Below the pieces are notes generated by a model. The model was given only the letters and a program-made list of their open reading frames with translations, searched no databases and was not told the origin of the DNA. 6,820 bases of DNA. Origin: JBGTLW01 sp041743835. Lineage in GTDB: Bacteria; Planctomycetota; Phycisphaerae; Phycisphaerales; Phycisphaeraceae. The stretch lies in contig JBGTLW010000350.1 of assembly GCA_041743835.1 (NCBI GenBank), positions 1 to 6,820 of the forward strand. The letters are read 5' to 3'. Below, piece after piece: positions 1 through 5,007 of this stretch (positions are counted from its first letter, which is position 1; the number at the start of each line of letters is the position of its first letter). A program made the position numbers and the translations under genes.

Positions 1-101
1 TGTTCGACTACATCGAGGTGTTTTACAATCGCCAGCGTCTGCACTCGACGCTAAACTATATGAGTCCCGCGGCCTACGAAGCAAAGCACCAGGCCGCTTA
101 A
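1..101 (+). CDS. IS3-family transposase OrfB, C-terminal end (partial)
   Basis: Reading from base 3, 32 codons run to a TAA at 99-101. The residues include FDYIEVFYNRQRLHSTLNYM followed by SPAAYEA. This is the characteristic end of the IS3-family integrase-like transposase (rve domain), where an F..YIE.FYNR.R.HS.L.Y.SP.xYE block comes just after the last acidic residue of the DDE triad and closes the protein. The 5' part of the gene, with the catalytic D, D and E, lies outside the window, so intactness cannot be judged. The visible end carries no frameshift or stop. The enzyme cuts and rejoins the IS ends; in most IS3 members it is made as an OrfAB fusion by programmed frameshifting. Family assignment is secure from the motif; the subgroup is not resolved. 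Confidence 0.93.
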   Translation, partial: FDYIEVFYNRQRLHSTLNYMSPAAYEAKHQAA

Positions 102-120
102 CCATGTTGTTCCCCGCGCC

Positions 121-141
121 CGTCACTTGGGGGGAAGCTCA
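121..141 (-). repeat. Probable right terminal inverted repeat of the IS
   Basis: The last 21 bases of the element end in ...GGGGGGAAGCTCA on the plus strand, so the outer tip on the minus strand is TGAGCTTCCCCCC. IS3-family termini commonly start with TG(A) and end the plus strand in CA. The partner repeat is outside the window, so the inner limit is a guess. Confidence 0.5.
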
Positions 142-732
142 ATCGGAATCCTGCTGCCCGCGTTGCAGGGTGCCCGTGTGGCATCCATCCAGCTCAAGTG
201 CGCGACCCAACTCAAGCAGATCGTCACCGCGTCCCACAACTACGCGGCGGACCACAACGGGCTGTTCCCCTCTCACCCCAGCCGCGGGGAGGCACCCCAT
301 CGGCTCAAGACCAACAACTACGACCTGAACCGAGACTTCGTCAAACCTTACATCGGTGACCTGCGCAACATCATGATGTTCTGCCCCGGCCCGCTGATTA
401 CGGTGCGCAACCCGACCGTCGCGCAGTACGTGGAAAACCACGTCACCTACCAATACTTCAACTTCCCGCCCGGCGACCCGAAGTTCCTCATCACCCAGCC
501 CAACCTGACCAGCGACGAGACCGCCGACAACACCGCCACGCTGTGGTCTGACCTCGGGCTGGTGACCGGCGCCGGGGTCTATTTGGGCCACGACGCACCA
601 GCCGTCACTGCGCCCCCCACTGGCATGAACAACACCCGCGTCGATGGCTCAACCCGATGGGTCACGTGGGACGATACTGTGCCCACTTACCTCGACACGG
701 GCAACACCTTCCACAGCCAAGCCACGAACTAA
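142..732 (+). pseudogene. Prepilin-type (type IV pilin-like) surface protein, 5' end removed by the IS
   Basis: From codon 142 the frame reads IGILLPALQGARVASIQLKC and continues for 196 codons to TAA at 730-732. In planctomycete and verrucomicrobial prepilin-type proteins the N-terminus is a short basic leader, then GFTLIELLVVI.IIA.LIGILLPAL..AR. Here only the final IGILLPAL..AR of that helix remains, so the prepilinase site, the Glu at mature position 5 and most of the membrane helix are absent. The body keeps an ATQLKQI..ASHNYAADHNGLFP segment, typical of the L.QL..A...YA.D..G.FP part of these proteins, and ends with NNTRVDGSTRWVTWDD, matching the DG-x-RW signature near the C-terminus (the usual upstream His of H-x9-DG is not at the expected spacing). 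An open TTG at 127 lies inside the IS end and has no ribosome site, so I do not regard it as a real start. The remainder looks undamaged, suggesting a recent insertion. If translated it would lack export and assembly signals. Confidence 0.82.
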
Positions 733-735
733 CGC

Positions 736-871
736 CTCAGAACATCTATGAGAATGGGGTGCCATGGTCCACGAGCGAAGCGAGGCTGGCCATGCTTTTC
801 CCCTCTACGTCATCCATGGCCTGCGCTTCGCTTGACCATGGCACCCAGCCCCATCTCGTACACGTTCTCAG
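736..871. repeat. Imperfect palindromic (MITE/REP-like) element
   Basis: A long hairpin lies just after the pilin stop. The arms include a perfect 13-bp match, GGGTGCCATGGTC at 757-769 against GACCATGGCACCC at 834-846. Inside it GCGAAGCG (775-782) pairs with CGCTTCGC (824-831), and GGCCATG (788-794) pairs with CATGGCC (815-821), leaving a loop of about 20 nt. Outside it, bases 741-759 and 849-866 pair imperfectly (both arms, read inward, follow the pattern AAC-T-TA-GAGA-TGGGG). CTCAG occurs directly at both edges (736-740 and 867-871) and could be a target duplication. No transposase is encoded. It may also act as a transcript end for the pilin gene. Pairing is seen directly; the classification as a dispersed element is inference. 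Confidence 0.65.
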
Positions 872-967
872 CCCGCTTCACGGCCGCGCTTGTGGCAGGT
901 AGCAATCTCCACCACTCATCTGGTACAACCTCCATCGACTGGGACCACCCCCACGATGTGAGGCCAT

Positions 968-1201
968 ATGAATCAGCACCGCACGCCATGGTTTGAGGAC
1001 GCCCGGTTTGGCATGTTCATCCCACGCCTGCGGATCACCTGCCTGCCGCAGACCAGCCCCGGCCCGGTGATCTCGGTGTTCGCGATCGACCTCGATGGCC
1101 CGCCCGACTTGGAACTCTCCAGGCGACTTAACAAAGCCGACATCTTCCCCATCCTCCCCGACAGACCACCGCGACACCCTGCCGCCGCGCCAGCCGATTG
1201 A
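968..1201 (+). pseudogene. Alpha-L-fucosidase (GH29) remnant with internal in-frame deletion
   Basis: A 77-codon ORF starts at ATG 968 after a TGAGG (958-962) resembling a ribosome site. Its first 18 residues, MNQHRTPWFEDARFGMFI, match the start of the GH29 alpha-L-fucosidase catalytic domain, where WF..A(R/K)FG(M/I)FIHWG is nearly invariant. Immediately afterwards, instead of HWG, the sequence passes to PRLRITCLPQTSPGPVISVF and then AIDLDGPPDLEL. This resembles the C-terminal beta-sandwich of bacterial GH29 enzymes (the pattern L.LTGLP..APD.V..V..LE.DG.PE). Enzymes of this family are usually above 400 residues, so roughly 350 residues, including the catalytic nucleophile Asp region, would be missing. 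Because both pieces share a frame, a single in-frame deletion is the simplest explanation, with the junction near 1021. The product could not hydrolyse fucosides. The N-terminal motif is convincing; the C-terminal match is from memory of the family pattern. Confidence 0.62.
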
Positions 1202-1275
1202 AGTGGTCACGCATACGCTTATTTGCATCCGATACCATGCACGCAGAGACCCGCCCCCCCAAGGCACCAAGCGCG

Positions 1276-1791
1276 ATGAACCTCACCGATTACATCCATG
1301 ACGTGGCCGACTACCCCAAGGCTGGCATCCTCTTTAAGGACATCACCCCTTTGCTGGGCAACCCCGCCGCGCTGGCGATGGCGGTCGAGCTTATGGCCAG
1401 CCCATACCGCGGCAAGGGGATCGACCTGGTCTGCGGGGCCGAGTCGCGCGGGTTCATCTTCGGGACCGCGATCGCGCAGGCGCTCTCCGCCGGGTTCGTC
1501 CCCATCCGCAAGCCCAAGAAACTCCCCCGGCCCGTCCACAGTATCGCCTACGGCCTTGAGTACGGCACGGACACCCTCGAGGTCCACACCGACGCGGTCA
1601 AGCCCGGCCAGAAAGTCCTCATGGTCGATGACCTGCTCGCCACCGGGGGCACCATGAAAGCCTGTTGCGACCTGATCGATAAACTCGGCGGGCAGATCAT
1701 GGGCGTCACCGTCCTGATCGAACTGCTCGGGCTCCCTGGCCGTGCAATACTCAAACCCTACGACAACGTCCACGCCGTGCTGACCTACTGA
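1276..1791 (+). CDS. apt: Adenine phosphoribosyltransferase
   Basis: This 171-residue cytoplasmic enzyme converts adenine plus PRPP to AMP and pyrophosphate (purine salvage). Family length is 170-180. It opens with MNLTDYIHDVADYPKAGILF then KDITPLL, the standard APRT N-terminus (Y-I...D-[FY]-P-K-x-GI-x-F-[KR]-D-I-TPLL). ESRGFIFG at 56-63 and the flexible-loop segment RKPKKLPR at 78-85 follow, then LEYGTDTLE-H (94-104). The PRPP-binding motif VLMVDDLLATGGT is at 114-126, with both acidic residues and the TGGT phosphate loop intact. I chose ATG 1276 because family homology begins there. In-frame ATG 1237 and TTG 1198 would add an unconserved basic, proline-rich stretch. Upstream AAGG (1261-1264) is a weak ribosome site. 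It is preceded by the dead fucosidase and followed after 126 bp by a membrane protease, with no obvious functional link to either. All key residues are present, so it should be active. Confidence 0.96.
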   Translation: MNLTDYIHDVADYPKAGILFKDITPLLGNPAALAMAVELMASPYRGKGIDLVCGAESRGFIFGTAIAQALSAGFVPIRKPKKLPRPVHSIAYGLEYGTDTLEVHTDAVKPGQKVLMVDDLLATGGTMKACCDLIDKLGGQIMGVTVLIELLGLPGRAILKPYDNVHAVLTY

Positions 1792-1799
1792 CCACCCCC

Positions 1800-1906
1800 C
1801 CCAACGCCCCTAACGCCCATCGGCTCCCGCCGATGGTTCCCCTCCGAAGCGAGCCGGGGGCCCACCGTCGGGAAACGGTGGGCGTTGGGAGGCGATGGGC
1901 GTTAGG
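1800..1906. repeat. Structured intergenic element with nested palindromes, possible terminator
   Basis: Between apt and the protease gene, most of the gap is self-complementary. Hairpin A is CCATCGGC (1817-1824) with GCCGATGG (1829-1836) and a 4-nt loop. Hairpin B is CCCACCGT (1861-1868) with ACGGTGGG (1875-1882). A long-range perfect 14-bp pair joins CCTAACGCCCATCG (1809-1822) to CGATGGGCGTTAGG (1893-1906), and CCCAACGCCC (1800-1809) can pair with GGGCGTTGGG (1880-1889). The long-range pairs overlap the hairpin arms, so the two folds exclude each other. Each side also contains a direct near-repeat (CCAACGCCC / CTAACGCCC on the left, GGGCGTTGGG / GGGCGTTAGG on the right). There is no U-tract, so it is not a classic intrinsic terminator. 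A dispersed palindromic repeat or a transcript-stabilising structure are equally possible. Confidence 0.6.
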
Positions 1907-1917
1907 GTTCACCAACG

Positions 1918-2694
1918 ATGCACCCCCGATCCGAAAAAGACCGCAAGCCGCCGTTGCACCGCACACCGACATACTGGGAGCGGACGCAGTGGCCCTTGCA
2001 GTCGCTGTATTTCCTGCTGCCGCTGCTGATCGCGTATGAGATCGGGACCGCGCTGTGGACAGCGGGGACGACGATCCTGGCGCAGTCGCTGCTGGGACGG
2101 TTCTTCGAGATGTTCGGCGCGACCGGCGTGTACCTGCCCGGGCTCCTGGTGGTGGTCGTGCTGCTGGTCTGGCACCTCCAACGCAAAGACCCCTGGCAGC
2201 CCGAGCCCAAACTGCTGTGCGGGATGCTGATCGAGACGGTCTTCCTCACGATGCCGCTGCTGATGCTGACGCTGGTGCTCAGCCGGGAGGTCGCGCTGGC
2301 CCTGCACGCGCTGGCGCCGGGGGTGGATGACTACAGTTGGAAAGCTCAGATGGTGCTCTCCATCGGCGCGGGGATCTACGAGGAGCTGCTGTTCCGATTG
2401 ATCGGCATCGCGCTGCTGCACCTGCTGCTGGTGGATTTTCTCGCGCTGCCGAGCAAGGTGGGCGGGTGGGGGGCGGTGCTCATCACAGCCCTCGCGTTCG
2501 CGTTGTATCACCGGTTCGACAGCTACAACCCGATGGTCTGGAGCAACAGCGACTGGAGCCGGTTCATCTTTTACACCCTCTCGGGCGTGTACTTCGCGGG
2601 CATCTACATCACGCGCGGCTTCGGCATCGTCGTCGGCGTCCACGCGCTGTACGACGTGGTCGTCTTCTCCCTACGCCACATCGACACCGCCTGA
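1918..2694 (+). CDS. CPBP-family intramembrane metalloprotease
   Basis: This 258-residue integral membrane protein is predicted to have about six to eight hydrophobic segments (around 28-46, 70-86, 101-123, 145-175, 184-198, 216-230 and 235-252). It carries the CPBP (Abi/CAAX-protease-like, Rce1-related) signature: motif 1 EELLFR at 155-160 (E-E-x3-R), motif 2 FALYHRF at 194-200 with His198, and a final H-x3-D at 242-246 (HALYD). In this family these glutamates and histidines are thought to hold the metal or activate water for cleavage within the membrane. Bacterial members act in CAAX-like processing, bacteriocin self-immunity or unknown roles, and nothing here fixes the substrate. The N-terminal 25 residues are basic and cytoplasmic-looking. 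ATG 1918 is the first start in frame after the palindromic element, and no clear ribosome site precedes it. The gene is in line with apt, but the 126-bp structured gap argues against tight coupling. All active-site residues are present. Confidence 0.88.
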   Translation: MHPRSEKDRKPPLHRTPTYWERTQWPLQSLYFLLPLLIAYEIGTALWTAGTTILAQSLLGRFFEMFGATGVYLPGLLVVVVLLVWHLQRKDPWQPEPKLLCGMLIETVFLTMPLLMLTLVLSREVALALHALAPGVDDYSWKAQMVLSIGAGIYEELLFRLIGIALLHLLLVDFLALPSKVGGWGAVLITALAFALYHRFDSYNPMVWSNSDWSRFIFYTLSGVYFAGIYITRGFGIVVGVHALYDVVVFSLRHIDTA

Positions 2695-2724
2695 CACGCA
2701 CCGCCGCGAAGCTCGGCCGCACGC

Positions 2725-2767
2725 CCATCCAGGCCGCCCCGTCCCCGAGGCGGGCCGTCGGGGATGG
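2725..2767 (+). terminator. GC-rich hairpin after the protease gene
   Basis: Thirty bases past the stop, CCATCC (2725-2730) pairs with GGATGG (2762-2767), and inside it GGCCGCC (2732-2738) pairs with GGCGGGCC (2749-2756) with one bulge. An alternative is TCCCCGA (2742-2748) with TCGGGGA (2758-2764). It sits between two same-strand genes and just upstream of the next gene's promoter-like box, as expected for a transcript end. No U-tract follows, so termination efficiency is uncertain. Confidence 0.5.
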
Positions 2768-2801
2768 CCGCGCCACGGTAGCCCTTTGGTCTGTGGTGGG
2801 C

Positions 2802-2807
2802 TATGAT
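2802..2807 (+). promoter_or_regulatory. Possible -10 box for the secreted-protein gene
   Basis: TATGAT (5 of 6 to TATAAT) stands in an otherwise very GC-rich gap and is followed by a T-rich leader to the ATG at 2875. No good -35 hexamer is found 16-18 bp upstream, so this is weak. If real, transcription would start near 2813, which favours translation starting at 2875 rather than at the earlier in-frame ATG 2803. Confidence 0.3.
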
Positions 2808-2874
2808 AAATCGCTGTGCTTGTGGGCTTTTTGTTTCGGTGGTCTTTCTCGCCTTTTTCAGTGATTGGACACGC

Positions 2875-5004
2875 ATGAATATCTCGCGATGGTTTGGGAC
2901 CCCGGGCTTTGCCGCGGTGGTTTTGGTCTGCCTGCTCACGCTCGGCGGTTCGAGTTGGGGGCAGGACGCGGGCGCGGAGGCGGACCCGGCCGCGGCTGCC
3001 ATCGATAGGTTGACGGTGACGGATGAGGCGGGTCGGCTGCTCCCCAGGCCTTACCCTGTGGACCGGGCCCTTGCCAACCCGGTGCATAGCGACGACTGGC
3101 TGGAGGGCTACCGCACACGCACCGATCGGCTGCTCCGCACCGCGATGACGCAGCGGTTCTCCTTCAGCACTTATTTCGAGAACGAGAAGTACGCGCTGGG
3201 CCACGCGATGGCCCGGACCCTGTCGGGCGACAAGGCCGGCCGGGACGCGCTGTCCGCCACCGACGCGCAGGCCAACGATTGGCACAAGGAAACCGCGGGC
3301 ATCGACTACTACGCCTGCTTCGTCATCAAGCACCAGCCCCGCAAGTACTTCTACTTCAAGGATGTGCTCCCCCCCGCCTACCGCCAGCAGATGTTTGACG
3401 GCGCCAAGTCGTGGACCGGGGTGGACCCGCTGCGTCGCCCGCACCACATGTATGACAGCAGCAAGCGAAACCAGGGCTGGGGACCCGATGCGAGGAATAG
3501 CTGGGTCGATGTGCGCGGCACGGACAACCTGATGATGATGCGCAGCACCGCCGTGTACCTGATGGCGGAAGAGACCGGCAGCGCGGAGGTCGCTCAAAAG
3601 TACAAGCAGGAGCTGCTCGGCTTTGCCGCGGCGATGTACCGGGTGGGCAACGGGGAGTGGGACTCGGAGAACTACCTCGGGCACACGATGACCCCGCTGT
3701 TCAACACGCACGACTTCGCGAAAGACCCCGAGGTGCGTGCGGCCAGCAAGGCCATGCTCGACTGGCTGGCCGCGGCGATGGCGGTGAAGTATTACCGCGG
3801 CGCGGCCAACGGCCCGACCAAACGCGACTACAACCACGTCCAGCCCCTTGGCGGCAGCCTCGCGGAGACCGCCTGGATGATGTTCGGCGCACCGGTGGAC
3901 CCCAAGCACTTCGAATACGACCTCATCCACATGGTGACCAGCGGCTGGGTCCCGCCGCCCGCGATTGTGAACCTGGGCACGAACAACTTTGATCGGCCGC
4001 GCGAGCTGCTCAACACCAAGCCCTCCTACAGCGAGCCACAGCGCGGCAACTGGAAGATCAAGCCCGCGTTCCACGAGACGTACTACATCGGGCGCACGTT
4101 TGAGTTCGGCAGCCTGGCCGAGGGAACCAGCACCGATGGCGGGGATGTCAACGGCTTTAAGATCATGGCCGACGACGACAGGCGTGGCGTCTTCGACTTG
4201 CAGATCGCGCCCACCGCGAGGGTCGATCGCATCGGCAGCCCGCAGTACCAGCAGGGCGTCACCGGCGGGCCCAACCGCGTGGCGCAGTACCGCAACCTCG
4301 CGATCTGGCTGGTGAAGAACGGCACATCGGACTGGAGCGCGGTGCTCCCCGAGTCGGTGCCCGTGGAAGTGGTGGATGGCGTCACGTTCCTGCGCGGCGA
4401 CAGCACGTGGATGGCGCTTCACCCGATCAACATGAGCGCGTTTGCGGTGGACGAGGAGCGCACGCAGAACGTCAAGGGCTTCACCGCGCAGCAGCGGGTA
4501 CGCGTGGAGGAAGTGGACCCGGAGACGGGCAAGACCACGCGGGTCAACAGGATGCAGCCGGTGTACCGCGAGCGCTGGCCCGAGCACCGCGGGTTGGCGG
4601 CCAAGGGCGGCGGGGCGGCTGGGTTCAGCGGCTTTGCGATCGAGGTGGGGGAGTCGCCGGACTACGCTGACTACGCCGCGTTCAAGGCCGGGGTGCTTGC
4701 GAACGCGAAGCTTGAGCTGGACAAGCTGGCCGGCGGCGAGGTGGGGTTTGTCTCATCAACGGGCAGCACTGTGCGGATGGCCTGGGCGGACAACCCGGCG
4801 GGGTTCAAGGTCTGGCGCGATGGCGAGCTCCACGACTGGGCGGAGCACGGCAAGTACGCCTACCGGGAAGCGGGCAAGCTGGCGGATGGATTGATCTTCC
4901 AGCAGTGGGGCGACGACGGCGGGACACTCACCGTGAACGCGGGCGGCCGATCATTCACCAGCACCGTGACACCCGAGGGCAAAGCGACCTTTGAAAACCG
5001 GTGA
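2875..5004 (+). CDS. Secreted protein of unrecognised family, polysaccharide-lyase-like layout
   Basis: The protein has 709 residues. The N-terminus MNISRWFGTPGFAAVVLVCL plus LTLGGSSWGQD is a typical Sec signal peptide (basic start, hydrophobic core 11-24, likely cleavage near 29-30). Start 2875 was chosen because it gives this signal exactly; ATG 2803 would put a second hydrophobic stretch in front and would fall inside the -10-like box. Residues 75 to about 385 are alpha-helical in character with repeating aromatic and small residues, e.g. DNLMMMRSTAVYLMAEETGS (217-236), EWDSENYLGHTMTPLFNTHDF (261-281), LDWLAAAMAVKYYRGA and KRDYNHVQPLGGS. That is the look of an alpha/alpha toroid. From about 385 to the end it is strand-rich (KPAFHETYYIGRTFEFGSL at 396-414, then many V/T-alternating segments), like the beta-sandwich that follows the toroid in several lyase families. 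Tyr, His, Asn and Arg residues suitable for lyase chemistry are frequent (H270, H279, N320-H321, H400), but I cannot assign a family or substrate. The convergent neighbour is an oligogalacturonate-lyase-like gene, which makes polyuronide or other acidic polysaccharide degradation in the periplasm or outside the cell the leading inference. Confidence 0.8.
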   Translation: MNISRWFGTPGFAAVVLVCLLTLGGSSWGQDAGAEADPAAAAIDRLTVTDEAGRLLPRPYPVDRALANPVHSDDWLEGYRTRTDRLLRTAMTQRFSFSTYFENEKYALGHAMARTLSGDKAGRDALSATDAQANDWHKETAGIDYYACFVIKHQPRKYFYFKDVLPPAYRQQMFDGAKSWTGVDPLRRPHHMYDSSKRNQGWGPDARNSWVDVRGTDNLMMMRSTAVYLMAEETGSAEVAQKYKQELLGFAAAMYRVGNGEWDSENYLGHTMTPLFNTHDFAKDPEVRAASKAMLDWLAAAMAVKYYRGAANGPTKRDYNHVQPLGGSLAETAWMMFGAPVDPKHFEYDLIHMVTSGWVPPPAIVNLGTNNFDRPRELLNTKPSYSEPQRGNWKIKPAFHETYYIGRTFEFGSLAEGTSTDGGDVNGFKIMADDDRRGVFDLQIAPTARVDRIGSPQYQQGVTGGPNRVAQYRNLAIWLVKNGTSDWSAVLPESVPVEVVDGVTFLRGDSTWMALHPINMSAFAVDEERTQNVKGFTAQQRVRVEEVDPETGKTTRVNRMQPVYRERWPEHRGLAAKGGGAAGFSGFAIEVGESPDYADYAAFKAGVLANAKLELDKLAGGEVGFVSSTGSTVRMAWADNPAGFKVWRDGELHDWAEHGKYAYREAGKLADGLIFQQWGDDGGTLTVNAGGRSFTSTVTPEGKATFENR

Positions 5005-5007
5005 AGC

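Larger units (their letters stand above)
1..141 (+). mobile_element. Right end of an IS3-family insertion sequence
   Basis: The transposase stop at 101 is followed by only about 40 bp before a pilin-like coding sequence starts abruptly at 142, which is the usual spacing between orfB and the right inverted repeat in IS3 elements. Read inward from 141 on the minus strand, the sequence begins TGAGCTTCCCCCCAAGTGAC, which has the general form of IS3-family termini (TGA at the tip, then a pyrimidine-rich block). The boundary at 141 is inferred from this tip and from the resumption of pilin homology at codon 142. The left end and the target duplication cannot be seen. Confidence 0.75.

Noticed and set aside
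127..141. TTG at 127 as a new start for the severed pilin, made by the IS
   Set aside because: It is inside the probable IS terminus, has no ribosome site, and would yield a protein without leader or full helix.
872..967. Operator-like TGGTACAACC near 921-930 upstream of the fucosidase remnant
   Set aside because: Not a convincing palindrome and no second copy; too weak to call a regulator site.
878..1270. A 130-codon minus-strand open frame across the fucosidase remnant
   Set aside because: No recognisable motif, spans the boundary between the remnant and the apt leader, and opposes a recognisable GH29 motif.
1198..1275. Upstream TTG 1198 or ATG 1237 starts for apt
   Set aside because: Family homology begins at MNLTDYI (1276), and the added residues are unconserved and proline/basic rich.
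1909..2643. A 244-codon minus-strand open frame opposite the CPBP protease
   Set aside because: Charged, repetitive Q/R/H/D composition; the plus strand has membrane segments and an intact EELLFR...H...HxxxD signature.
2803..2874. ATG 2803 as the start of the secreted protein
   Set aside because: It overlaps the TATGAT box and would place a second hydrophobic stretch before a complete signal peptide that begins at 2875.
2671..4587. A 638-codon open frame on the minus strand opposite the secreted-protein gene
   Set aside because: Composition is rich in Arg, Val, His and Gly with no motif, signal or domain. It is the antisense shadow expected in GC-rich coding DNA, and the plus-strand frame has a signal peptide and coherent fold pattern.
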